64,000 nucleotides of DNA from Quercus robur (Eukaryota > Streptophyta > Magnoliopsida > Fagales > Fagaceae), in contig NC_065535.1 of the NCBI RefSeq assembly GCF_932294415.1, forward strand, positions 14,589,282 to 14,653,281, read 5' to 3'. This document shows, piece by piece, positions 10,736-21,226 of the stretch. Position numbers and translations under genes: made by a program. Within the stretch, counting starts at the first letter, position 1, and each line of letters starts with the position of its first letter. The notes under the pieces were generated by a model. The model searched no databases. It was given only the letters and a program-made list of their open reading frames with translations, and was not told where the DNA came from.

Positions 10736-13700
10736 TTATGTCCTTCTACCTACAAGTGGAAGGATGAACCAAGTTACTCACGAGTATCTTGGTCGAAATT
10801 TAAGTCCTTCTACCTATGGGTGGAAAGACGAACCAAGCCACTCACAAGTGCCTTGGTCAAAATTTAAGTTTTCCTACCTAAGGGTGGGAGGATGAACCAA
10901 GCCACTCACAAGTGCCTTGGTACAGAATTTAAGTCTTTCTACCTACGAATGGGAGGACGAACCAAGTCACTTACGGGTGCAAGGACGAACCAAGTCACTT
11001 ACAGGTGCCTTGGTCAAAAATTTAAGTCTTCCTACCTTCAGGTGGAAGGACGAACAAAGCCACCAGCAAGTGTTTTGGTACAAAATTTAAGTCCTTCTAC
11101 CTACGGGTGGAAAAACGAACCAAGTCACTCACGAGTGTCTTGGTCGAAATTTAAGTCCTTCTACCAAAGGGTGGAAGGACGAACCAAGAAACTCACGAGT
11201 GCCTTAGTCAGAATTTAAGTCCTTCTACCTACAGGTGGAAGGACGAACCAATTCACTTACAGGTGCCTTGGTCGAAAATTTAAGTCTTTCTACCTACGGG
11301 TGGAAGGACAAACCAAGTCACTCACGAGTATCTTGGTCGAAATTTAAGTCCTACCTATTGGTGGAAGGACGAACCAAGTCACCTACAGGTGCCTTGGTTG
11401 AAGTTTAAAGTCCTACTACCTACGGATGGAAGGATTAACCAAGCCACCAGCAAGTGCCTTGGTACAAAATTTAAGTCCTTCTACCTACGGGTGGAAGGAC
11501 GAACCAAGCCACCAACAAGTGCCTTGGTCAAATTTTAAGTCTTGCTACCTAAGGGTGGGAGGATGAACCAAGCCACTTACAAATGCCTTGGTATAGAATT
11601 TAAGTCCTTCTACCTACGGGTGGAAGGACGAACCAACTCACTTACGGGTGCCTTGGTCGAAAATTTAGGTCTTCCTACCTAAGGATAGGAGGACGAACCA
11701 AGCCACGCACAAGTGCCTTGGTACAGAATTTAAGTCCTTTTACCTACAGGTGGAAGGACAAACCAAGTCACACACTAGTGTTTTGGTCGAAATTTAAGTC
11801 ATTCTACCTACGGGTGGAAGGACGAACCAAGCCACCAACAAGTGCCTTGGTCAAATTTTAAGTCTTGCTACCTAAGGGTGGGAGGATGAACCAAGCCACT
11901 TACAAATGCCTTGGTATAGAATTTAAGTCCTTCTACCTACGGGTGGAAGGACGAACCAACTCACTTACGGGTGCCTTGGTCGAAAATTTAGGTCTTCCTA
12001 CCTAAGGATAGGAGGACGAACCAAGCCACGCACAAGTGCCTTGGTACAGAATTTAAGTCCTTTTACCTACAGGTGGAAGGACAAACCAAGTCACACACTA
12101 GTGTTTTGGTCGAAATTTAAGTCTTTCTACCTACGGGTGGAAGGACGAACCAAGCCACCAACAAGTGCCTTGGTTAAAATTTAAGTCTTCCTACCTAAGG
12201 GTGGGAGGATGAACCAAGCCACTCACAAGTGCCTTAGTACAGAATTTAAATCCTTCTACCTATGGGTGGAAGGACTAACCAAGTCACTTACGGGTGCCTT
12301 GATCAAAAATTTAAGTCTTCCTACCTTCGGGTGGAAGAACGAACCAAGCCACCAGCAAGTGCCTTGGTACAAAATTTAAGTCCTTCTACCTATGGGTGGA
12401 AGGACGAACCAAGTCACTCACGAGTGTCTTGGTCGAAATTTAAGTCTTTCTACCTATAGGTGGAAGGACGAACCAAACCACCAACAAGTGCCTTGGTCGA
12501 AATTTAAGTCTTCCTACCTAAGGGTGGGAGGACGAACCAAGCCACTCACAAGTGCCTTGGTACAGAATTTAAGTCCTTCTACCTACGGGTGGAAGGATGA
12601 ACCAAGTCACTTATGGGTGCCTTGGTCGAAAATTTAAGTCTTCCTATCTAAGGGTGGGAGGACGAACCAAGCCACTCATAAGTGCCTTGGTACAGAATTT
12701 AAGTCGTTCTACTTATAGTGGAAGGACGAACCAAGTCACTTATGAGTGTCTTGGTCGAAATTTAAGTCCTACCTACGGGTGGAAGGACGAACCAAGTCAC
12801 CAACAAGTGCCTTGGTCAAAATTTAAGTCTTCCTACCTAAGGGTGGGAGGACGAACCAAGCCACTCATAAGTGTCTCGGTACAGAATTTAAGTCCTTCTA
12901 CCTATAGGTGGAAGGAAAAACCAAGTCACTCACGAGTGTCTTGGTCGAAATTTAAGTCCTTCTACCTATGAGTGGAAGGACGAACCAAGCCACCAACAAG
13001 TGCCTTGGTCAAAATTTAAGTCTTCCTACCTAAGGGTGGGAGGACGAACCAAGCCATTCACAAGTGCCTTGGTACAGAATTTAAGTCCTTCTACCTATGG
13101 GTGGAAGGACGAACCAAGTCACTTACGGGTGCCTTGATCGAAAATTTAAGTCTTCTTACCTTCGGTTGGAAGGACGAACCAAGCCACCAGCAAGTGCTTT
13201 GGTACAAAATTTAAGCCCTACCTACGGGTGGAAGGACAAACCAAGTCACTCACGAGTGTCTTAGTTGAAATTTAAGTCCTTCTACCTACGGGTGGAAGGA
13301 CAAACCAAGCCACCAACAAGTGCCTTGGTCAAAATTTAAGTCTTCCTACCTAAGGTTGGGAGGACGAACCAAGCCATTCACAATTGCCTTGGTATAGAAT
13401 TTAAGTCCTTCTACCTACAGGTGGAAGGACGAACCAAGTCACTCACGAGTGTCTTGGTCGAAATTTAAGTCCTTCTACCAATGGGTGGAAGGAAGAACCA
13501 AGTCACTCACGAGTGCCTTGTTCAAAATTTAAGTCTTCCTACCTAAGGGTGGGAGGACGAACCAAGCCACTTACAAGTGCCTTGGTACAGAATTTAAGTC
13601 TTACCTATGGGTGGAAGGACGAACCAAGTCACTTACTGATGCCTTGATCAAAAATGTAAGTCTTCTTACCTTCGGGTGGAAGGACAAATCAAGCCACCAG

Positions 13701-14690
13701 CAAGTGCCTTGATACAAAATTTAAGCCCTACCTACGAGTGGAAGGAAAAACCAAGTCACTCACGAGTGTCTTGGTCGAAATTTAAGTCCTTCTACCTACG
13801 GGTGGAAGGACGAACCAAGCCATCAACAAATGTCTTGGTTAAAATTTAAGTCTTCCTACCTAAGGTTGGGAGGACGAACCAAGCCACTCACAAGTGCCTT
13901 GGTACAGAATTTAAGTCCTTCTACCTACAGGTTGAAGGACGAATCAAGTCACTCACAAGTGTCTTAGTTGAAATTTAAGTCCTTCTACTAATAGGTGGAA
14001 GGACGAACCAAGTCACTCACGAGTGCCTTTGTCAAAATTTAAGTCTTCCTGCCTTCGATTGGAAAAACGAACCAAGCCACCAAAAAGTGTCTTGGGATAA
14101 AATTTAAGTCCTTCTACCTACGGGTGGAAGGACGAACCAAGTCACTCACGAGTGCCTTGGTCAAAATTTAAGTCTTCCTACTTTCGGGTGGAAGGATGAA
14201 CCAAGCCACTAGCAAGTGCTTTGGTACAAAATTTAAGTCCTTCTACCTACGGGTGGAAGGACAAACCAAGTCACTCACGAGTGTCTTGGTCGAAATTGAA
14301 GTTCTTCTACCTACGAGTGGAAGGACGAACTAAGTCACCTACGGGTGCCTTGGTTGAAGTTTAAAGTCCTACTACCTACGGGTGGAAGGACTAACCAAGC
14401 CATTAGCAAGTGTCTTGGTACAAAATTTAAGTCCTTCCACCTATAGGTGGAAGGATGAACTAAGTCACCCACAAGTATCTTGGTCGAAATTTAAGTCCTT
14501 TTACCTACGGTTGGAAGGACGAACCAAGTCACTCACGAGTGCCTTGTTGAAAATTTTAAGTCCTACTACCTACGGGTGGAAGGACCAACCAAGTCGCCCA
14601 CAAGTGCCTTGGTGAAAATTCGAAGTCTTCCTACCTACGGGAGGACAGACGAGCCATGACACCGAAAAGGGCCTTGGTCAAAATTTAAGT
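10735..14690 (+). repeat. Tandem array of ~65-bp units (~60 copies), two hairpins per unit
   Basis: The unit is roughly: AATTTAAGTC, CTTCTACCTACGGGTGGAAG, GACGAACCAAGTCACTCAC, GAGTGCCTTGGTCGA. Two segments are self-complementary: TCCTTCTACC with GGTGGAAGGA, and ACCAAG..CACTC with GAGTG..CTTGGT. Two variants of the first arm (CTTCTACC/GGTGGAAGG and CTTCCTACC/GGTGGGAGG) keep pairing. Unit length varies by a few bases and a few units are truncated. The ~323-bp block from ~11486 is repeated almost exactly from ~11809. Open frames of 60-124 codons reflect the repeat, not genes. The array sits just upstream of the polypurine tract and 3' LTR. Confidence 0.92.
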
Positions 14691-14802
14691 CCCCTGCGCC
14701 ATAAATAATTACAGGCCAGCCTGTCAAAGACTGACAAGTCTCTCAAGATCCAAATCGAACCGTCACCCCATGGGTCCTTCCACTCCGAGATCACAGACCC
14801 AT

Positions 14803-14819
14803 AGGGTGAAGGGGGCAAC
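14803..14819 (+). other. Polypurine tract ahead of the 3' LTR
   Basis: GGGTGAAGGGGGCAAC immediately precedes the LTR start (TGAAGAGG at 14820). This is the expected position of the plus-strand primer of an LTR retrotransposon and shows that the element lies on the plus strand. Confidence 0.55.
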
Positions 14820-15305
14820 TGAAGAGGAAAAATTATGCATGACGGAGCTATCTAGACATAGGTGGCATGGACAGACGTGGCATGTACAGACCGAACGGTC
14901 ACGTGGCATCCAGCCCATTATTATGTGGTCTCCAAGGAACCATAAATGGAAAATACTTGCGACACACGATTAGCCTTGGTTTGTAGAATCCCAACATAAG
15001 TAGAATTCTAGAATATACACGCATTAATGAGTATCTTCCCCATAAGGAAAAGACTTGTTCCGCAAGTAAAGGAGTCTGGCCCTACGCGACTATAAAAACC
15101 CAAAGACCCTCAAGAAAAAGGTAAGCACAATTTCTCTAAAGCTCTTACTGTCTAACATTGTTGGAGCTCTCTTCTGACTTAACCTTCGGAGGGTCTTTGA
15201 CCTGTACCACACCGGTACTCTATGTAAGGTCTTTTTCTGTGTTGGGCAGGTCTGGTATCGAGTGTGTTGGAACCGTGTGGCTCACTGGTGATTTTTTCAA
15301 CATCA
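14820..15305 (+). mobile_element. 3' LTR of a 5'-truncated LTR retrotransposon
   Basis: Homologous to the solo LTR at 44734-45285. Shared features are the start (TGA..GG.AAAAAT.AT..TGACGGA), GGAAAATACTTGCGACACAC, a TATA region (CTATAAAAACCCAAAGACCC here, TATAAAAGCCCCAATACCCT there), ACCTT.GGAGGGT.TTTG, CACCACACCGGT.CTCT and CTCACTGGTGAT. It ends CATCA. No matching 5' LTR is found upstream, so only the 3' part of the element (roughly 9.9-15.3 kb) survives. No gag-pol domain remains. Confidence 0.75.
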
Positions 15306-15310
15306 TTAGT

Positions 15311-15860
15311 TCTGATAATTAAGAAATATCAAATTACATTGTTTGATCTTGTGGAATAACAACTCACTCTTCAAAGAAAAGTTTCAAAATCAAAAACATA
15401 ATTGTCTATGCTGCGATTACTTGAGCCCTGTTAAGGATTCTACTAATACTAATCATCATACTAATTTGAGTTCAAATACAAGAGATAGAGATAAGGACAT
15501 ATCTGGCAGCCACACCAAATACAAGTCCTAAGTTTGTAGAAGTCTATCCTTAGTGATAAGATAATCAGGGCTTTAAAGAAAGCCGAGGAGCGGGGTTTAA
15601 CGAGATTCGCTTTGGTTTTTTTATCTTAGGTGATGAGGTTGTTTGCAAATCAACAAACATTTAAAAAAGATTAAAAAAATCGAGTAAGTAAAATTGGAAC
15701 ACGAGATACAAAGTACCTAAACTAAAAATAGTTAGAAGTTCCTTTCAAGAAATTTGTGGTCTTGTTGTAGTTGTTTGATGCTATTTGTAGCTCCTGTTGT
15801 GAATATTTTTGCTTGAACATTTTGTTAAAAAGGATGAGGAAAGTGATAGGTTTTATTTAG
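15311..15860. other. Middle of the long-TIR element, no gene
   Basis: Sequence between the LTR end and the right arm of the element at 9495-16336. No coding frame or known domain is seen. Confidence 0.4.
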
Positions 15861-16143
15861 TGGAGAAAAAAACTGACTAAAATAAGAAAAGCATAGAAAG
15901 ATGGAGATGGTAGAAACGTATTAGGAATTGCATAGAAAAAGGAATTACAATGAAAATTGAAAAAATTAATAAGGAGAGAGAAAAAGAGACACAAAAAGCA
16001 TTTAATAAGGAGAGAGATCATGTGTATGCTATTAATTTGGTAAATATTTAATGATATAATAATGGATAACAGTGTTTTCCTTTTAACCGTTCGATCTTTT
16101 GGGAATCTACGGCTTAAAAAGGGTGTAACTCTATAAGAGTTAC

Positions 16144-16301
16144 GGGAAATTATTGTATACTCCCGGAGTACCATAAATGCATACTCCCTCCTCTCACATG
16201 AATGGTGGGTCCCACTAATTAAATTCATAGTGAGACCTACCATTTATGTGAGAAGGGAGAGTACGCATTTATGGTACTTTGGGAGTACCTAATAATTTTC
16301 C
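16144..16301. mobile_element. Mutator-like foldback MITE with 9-bp target duplication
   Basis: 158 bp, almost entirely an inverted repeat. Left GGGAAATTATTGTATACTCC and right (minus strand) GGAAAATTATTAGGTACTCC both continue into AGTACCATAAATGC and a CTCACAT.AATGGT arm. It is flanked by AAGAGTTAC at 16135-16143 and 16302-16310, a perfect 9-bp duplication typical of Mutator-like elements. It interrupts the right arm of the element at 9495-16336. Confidence 0.85.
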
Positions 16302-16343
16302 AAGAGTTACACCAGGTGTAACTTGAACCCATCTCATATTAAA

Positions 16344-17286
16344 TATATACATTATCCATCTTATAAGATATAATTTCAATTTATAGCATTTACTCAATTA
16401 TAATTATTTTTTAAAGACATGAATTTATATGTAGAATTCACCAAAAATAATTTTTCCTAAATAATAAAGTAAAGAAAAGTTAACAAATGTTTTAAAGATA
16501 TCGATTTATGAAATATTTTGTAATGGAGGATGTTCCACCACAAGTTTTTGATGTACTTTTACCCGATTTTGACTGATTTCAGTATTTATATGATGAAGAC
16601 GGATTCTAAAAAAAAAAAAAAAAACTTATTATCTTATAATATTATGAAATAATTATCTTATGAAATGTCCTTCTTCTCCAAAGGAAAAACTTATGAAATG
16701 TCCATCTCAGATTTGGTGGATTTCACCTATTTGTGTGAAACTCATATTTATTATTTAGAACCCAACCCTAGTGGTTAGGGGAGGTCCTTTAATCCAAAGA
16801 CTGGGGGGCAATGTTAGGGATCTACAAATTGTGGACAAACCAACCGTTACCCTATGACACTATTTTATGGAATGTCCATCTCATATTTAGTAGATTTCAC
16901 ATATTCACATATTATGATGAGAGGGAATAAAAGATGCTCAATGAGATAATTCATTAAAAAAAAAAAAAAAAAAAATTCCCTCCGTGAACCTCACAACCAT
17001 ATATAACTCATACCTTACAAGATAAAAGGATGCATTAATGAAAAACATGAGATACCTTCTCAATAAGATGAGCACATATATGCTTCTGGTGAATCAGTAG
17101 GAGTAGGTGAATTAAAATCTTTTATCAAATACAAAATGGATGTAAACTTGGATTCTCATCATTAGGAGAAGATTTGGACAATGTGAACGAGTCATGAGAC
17201 TCTTGGCATAAATTTTGTCCCTGAACTCATCACTAAAACCCGAAATGTTTTATCAAATACAAAAACATAAAATTAAGATTAATATA
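16344..17286. other. AT-rich intergenic, nothing recognised
   Basis: Contains poly(A) runs (~16608-16623, ~16953-16974) and an imperfect repeat of a CTTATGAAATGTCC/TGTCCATCTCA phrase. No gene is seen. Confidence 0.4.
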
Positions 17287-19920
17287 TGTTGGAGTATTTT
17301 AATATTAAATAATTAAAATGTATAAATGTTACAATATAAGTGTAAAGATATGGAAGTGAATATGGAAGATGAGGAGTTAGTGAAAATGTTTAATCCCACA
17401 TTGAAAAGAAGAGAGACTATTTTATTCTTTTTAATCGTGGTGATTAATGGGCTAACATGAATTGTCTCAAATATTGGGCTAGATACGTGGGCAAGGGGAA
17501 GGTGAAGAGTGGAGGTATCACTACATCAGAATAATGGACCTAATTAATCAAAATAAATTGGATAGTAATTTAGTTCCTACCGATAAGATGAGTGAGGAAG
17601 AATATAGTCTCCATCAAGAAAAAATTGATAAGTATACAAAAGATGAATATAATTGTCGCTCTTATCTTTTGAATTTTCTTGCCGATCATTTCTATGATTA
17701 TTATGATACAACTTAATTGTCGCTCTTATCTTTTGAATTTTCTTGCCGATCATTTCTATGATTATTATGATACAACTTATAATTCCGCTAAGAAAATTTG
17801 AAAAGCTTTACAAAGCAAGTATGATACCAAGGAGGCGGGTGCAAAGAAGTATGCTGCTAGTAGATTTTTCTGTTATCAAATGGTGGATGGAAAATTAGTG
17901 GTGGATCAAGCATAAGACTTTCAAATGATCGTGGCAGAATTGAGATCCGAAGGCATAAAGATTGGAGACAATTTGGTGGTAGTTGGCATAATTGATAAAC
18001 TACTACAATCTTGGAGGGAGTTCCAAAAGATTTTGTTGCACAAACAAAAGGAGACATCCTTGGAGACTTTGATCACACGCATCCGTGTGGAGGAGGAGGC
18101 TAGAGGACAAGATGCACTCATGACACAAGAGAGCAATGGTAATTCCACCACAATGGTAAACCTTATTTCAGCCAATAATAATATGCCCAAAAATTATTTT
18201 CCTAGAAATGGTCAATTGAAGCCTAAAAAGAGAGCCTTTAAAAATAATAATAGGCCTCAAGGAAGGGGAAACCCAAATAAAAATTGCAATAAGAACCAAG
18301 GACCCCCCTTTACAAGATCAATTTAATAGATCCTGTTTTGTCTATGGCAAAAGTGGGCATATTGCTTGATTTTGCTAATTTCGGAAACGTGAATCTATCC
18401 CGCAAGCTAACATAACCGAAGAGCTTTTAGTAGCTATGATTACAGACATCAATATGGTGCAATACGTTGAAAGGTGGTGGACAGATTCTAGTGCTAATAG
18501 GCACATCTGCTATGACAAAAATTGATTCAAATTGTACACTCATTTTGAAGAAGAAAAAATTGTTATGCTTGGTGACTCTAGCAAAACCAAGGTTCTTGGG
18601 AGTGGTGAGGTTGAATTGCAATTCATTTCTGGACGCGTGCTAACATTGAAAGATGTTCTTTACACTCCGCCCATGAGGAAGAATTTGATGTCAAGTTTTT
18701 TGCTTAACAAGGCTGGCTTCAAGCAAATTATGGAATCTGATAATTATGTAATCACTAAAAATTGATTATTTGTGGGCAAGGGTTATGCTTGTGATGGAAT
18801 GTTTAAATTGAATGTTGAGAATAATAAAGCATCTACCAATTCAGTTTATATGCTTTCTTCTATTAATTTTTGGCATGCTCGTTTGTGTCATATAAATAGT
18901 AGATATGTGGGAATCATGAGTAATTTAGGATTAATTCCAAGACTGTCAAAAGATTTTGAAAAATGTGAAACTTGTAGACAAGCTAAGATTACAAAAAAGC
19001 CTCATAAAAGTGTTGTAAGAAATACCGAATTGCTTGAGTTAATTCACTCTGATTTATGTGAATTTGAGGGAATTTTAACTCGTTGAGGAAATAGATATAT
19101 TATCACTTTTATTGATGATTTCTAAAAATATACAATTATTTATTTGTTGAAAAATAAAAGTGATGCTTTTGAAAAATTTCAAGATTTTTTAAAAGAAATT
19201 GAAAATCAATTTGGTAGAAAAAAAAAAAAAAAAGAATAAGAAGTGATAGAGGCCGTGGGTATGAATCAAGTGCATTCAACTCATTTGTTCAGTCTTTATG
19301 AATTATCCATGAAACTACTGCACCATATTCACCTGCTTCTAATGGTGTGGCTGAAAGAAAAAAATAGAACTTTAATAGGGTGCTACATAAAAAGTCATAC
19401 AGCACACCTTTTGAGATGTGGAAAGGACATAAGCCAAATTTGGGATATTTGAGAATATGGGGTTGTCTTACTTATGTAAGGCTTACTGACCCTAAAATGC
19501 CTAAATTAGGTATAAGAGCTACTACCTGTACTTTTCTTGGTTATGCGATTAATAGTGCAGCCTATAGATTTTTTGATCTTGAAAACAAAATAATTTTTGA
19601 ATCTGGTGATGCAATTTTTCATGAAGAAAAATTTACTATTAAATTGAAAAATAGTGGGGGTGAAGAAAATATTTTGTCACAACCTTGTTCTTCTACTTCA
19701 CATCTACAAAATCAAGAAAATTTTGAAATGGAACCTAGAAGAAGTAAAAGAGCTAGAGTTGAAAATGATTTTGGTCCTGATTATTATGTTTTTAACATTG
19801 AGGAAAATCCCCAAAATTTAAAAGAGGCTTTAACATCACCTGATGCTATATTTTGGAAAGAGGTTGTAAATGATGAGATGGAATCTCTTATTTCTAATAG
19901 AACTTGGAAATTAGTAGATC
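17287..19920 (+). pseudogene. Degenerate, truncated Ty1/copia retrotransposon
   Basis: The start TGTTGGAGTATTTTAATA and 'AATCCCACATTG' look like copia LTR/leader sequence. Coding remains follow in order. Gag spans 17534-18326 (frames broken; ends in a basic region). A zinc knuckle at ~18335 reads CFVYGKSGHIA*FC, with one Cys and one Arg lost, both explicable by single C/G transitions. A protease region lies at ~18470-18760. GAG-pre-integrase is WHARLCHINSRY, followed by an integrase zinc finger. The integrase core has stops, a poly(A) expansion at ~19219 and a ~100-bp deletion between NRTL and HKKSYSTPFEMW. The N-terminus of reverse transcriptase ends at TWKLVDL. A perfect 64-bp tandem duplication (17651-17714, 17715-17778) shifts the gag frame. 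The rest of RT, RNase H and the 3' LTR are missing. Confidence 0.88.
17651..17778 (+). repeat. Perfect 64-bp tandem duplication in copia gag
   Basis: AATTGTCGCTCTTATC... to ...GATACAACTT occurs at 17651-17714 and again, identical, at 17715-17778. Since 64 is not a multiple of three it breaks the gag reading frame. Perfect identity in an otherwise decayed element implies a recent event. Confidence 0.95.
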
Positions 19921-20016
19921 TTGTGGTTGTGGTCGTGGTCGTGGGTTGCTAGATTTTGTGGTGGGTTCGGGTGTGGATGAGTTTGCAGTTGGCTTATGTT
20001 GGCTTTTAATGGTTTG
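19921..20016 (+). other. G/T-rich flank, likely part of a Harbinger-like element core
   Basis: Abrupt switch from copia coding sequence to GTGGTTGTGGTCGTGG-type sequence. The same composition resumes after the LTR element at 27988, so both pieces are probably one older element split by the LTR element. GTTTG at 20012-20016 is the left target-site copy. Confidence 0.45.
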
Positions 20017-20688
20017 TGTAAGGACTCAATTTGTAACGATCCCAAAACCAGTCTTGGGTTCGTACGTTAAAAGGCTCAAACAATATAATTTGTAGAGCGT
20101 GGGTTTGAAAGGCTTGGCCTTGATCATCGAACGGTGGTTAGTCATGGTATTCGTGGTGGACACACAGGGACGAGCCATGGTTGTCCATGGATCTTGCCTA
20201 TCCCGCCTTCTTTTTGGTGCCTAAGCCTTTACATTATATAACCCTTCACGGTTGATCCTGATCCTCCATCTGTTGATCAGGCAGGTACCTATTCGAATAC
20301 CTGTCCCATCAGCCGCCTCCCCCTACTTTCTGTTAGTTGCAACAATCGAAACCACACTGTTCAGGAGTCTTTTCCCATTAATATGGCCAGGACGTTTGTG
20401 GGCACATTCAATGCGGAGGTGACGTCTTTTCCTTGAACCACTCCTACTCTGTTCTCCCATGTGAGTCCCATTTTACTCGCCTTTTCTTCTGGGGGCGCTT
20501 CGGAGGCTGCCTTGGACGACATGCCTCTCTTCCCTTTGAAGTCTCGAGATGCCGAGGACAAGGTCATCCTCGGCTGCACCTCTAGGCTGTTTGGTCCTTC
20601 ACCACTCGTCCTCGGCAACTACTCTCCTCGGCATGGGCCCTGGGTCCTAATGGAAAGTGGGTCGGGTCATAAGTTCTCTGGCCCCACA
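20017..20688 (-). repeat. 3' LTR (left copy) of the Tat-like element
   Basis: Starts TGTAAGGACTC and ends GGCCCCACA as read on the plus strand. It contains ATTATATAAC, a near-palindromic TATA region usable on either strand, and could therefore also drive the antisense ORF that starts ~540 bases further on. Open frames inside it recur in the other LTR and are not genes. Confidence 0.85.
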
Positions 20689-21226
20689 ATAGCCCCTTAA
20701 AATCCTGCTATCCGGATCCTCGACCGGATAGGAGGGTTTTGATGACATCAGGCCTCTGTCAAAGCTTGTCAATCCTTGTCACCTATCGGTTCCCGAAACT
20801 CTTCGTCTGCCCGAGACACGTTCCTGGAGCCTTTGGAAGGTGAAACGTGTCCTCATTAAATGCAGGCGGCTCCGTGCTTCCCACGTTCAACGGCGCGATG
20901 GTGATCTAACGGTGGAGATTTCCTTGCCTTTATGGGCGGGAAAATTCGTGCAGTTATTTTCGATGGGAGGTATAAATGATTTTTGAAACTGATTTGTCTC
21001 TTCACTTTTGCACTTAAGAGTTCTAACGCGTATACCCTGGGTTCATCCAAACTTTTATCCAAATTCAAGTCTATCTCTAGCACAAAAAGCCTGTCCGAGG
21101 CACCTTTCCTCTTTTCTGTAAGTTCTCTGTTATCACTAACTCGTGCTTTTTCTTTTCTGAGTTTATTTTTCTCTTGTTCCTTTCCTTCTCCCGTCATCCA
21201 CTGAGTTTTCTTAGCAACTCTTAGAG

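Larger units (their letters stand above)
9495..16336. mobile_element. Long-TIR DNA element, interrupted by an LTR element and a MITE
   Basis: The left arm (9495 to ~9790) and the right arm read on the minus strand (16336 back to ~15860, minus the MITE) are inverted copies over ~300 bp. They start TGAGACGGGTTCAAGTTACAC and TGAGATGGGTTCAAGTTACAC and continue alike (CCAAAAGATC, AATTAATAGCATAC). Both ends are flanked by TATTAAA (9488-9494 and 16337-16343). A related element with both arms intact lies at 28746-29764. No transposase is visible. The superfamily is uncertain; the 7-bp (possibly 8-bp) duplication points to a hAT-like element. Confidence 0.65.

Noticed and set aside
10892-14615. Several open frames of 60-124 codons with a recurring ST-Y-WKDEPSH motif
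   Set aside because: They are translations of the 65-bp tandem repeat, whose length is not a multiple of three; the same peptide appears in all frames. No start context or domain.
10735-14690. CRISPR-like array
   Set aside because: This is plant nuclear DNA; units are contiguous tandem copies without unique spacers.
9891-15310. TTAGT at 9891-9895 and 15306-15310 as a 5-bp target duplication of the array-bearing LTR element
   Set aside because: The sequence after the left copy does not begin with an LTR end (no TGA..); a 5-bp AT-rich match is expected by chance.
20361-20700. Open frames in the LTR (also at 27708-27942)
   Set aside because: The same frames recur in both LTRs, overlap on both strands, and show no domain.
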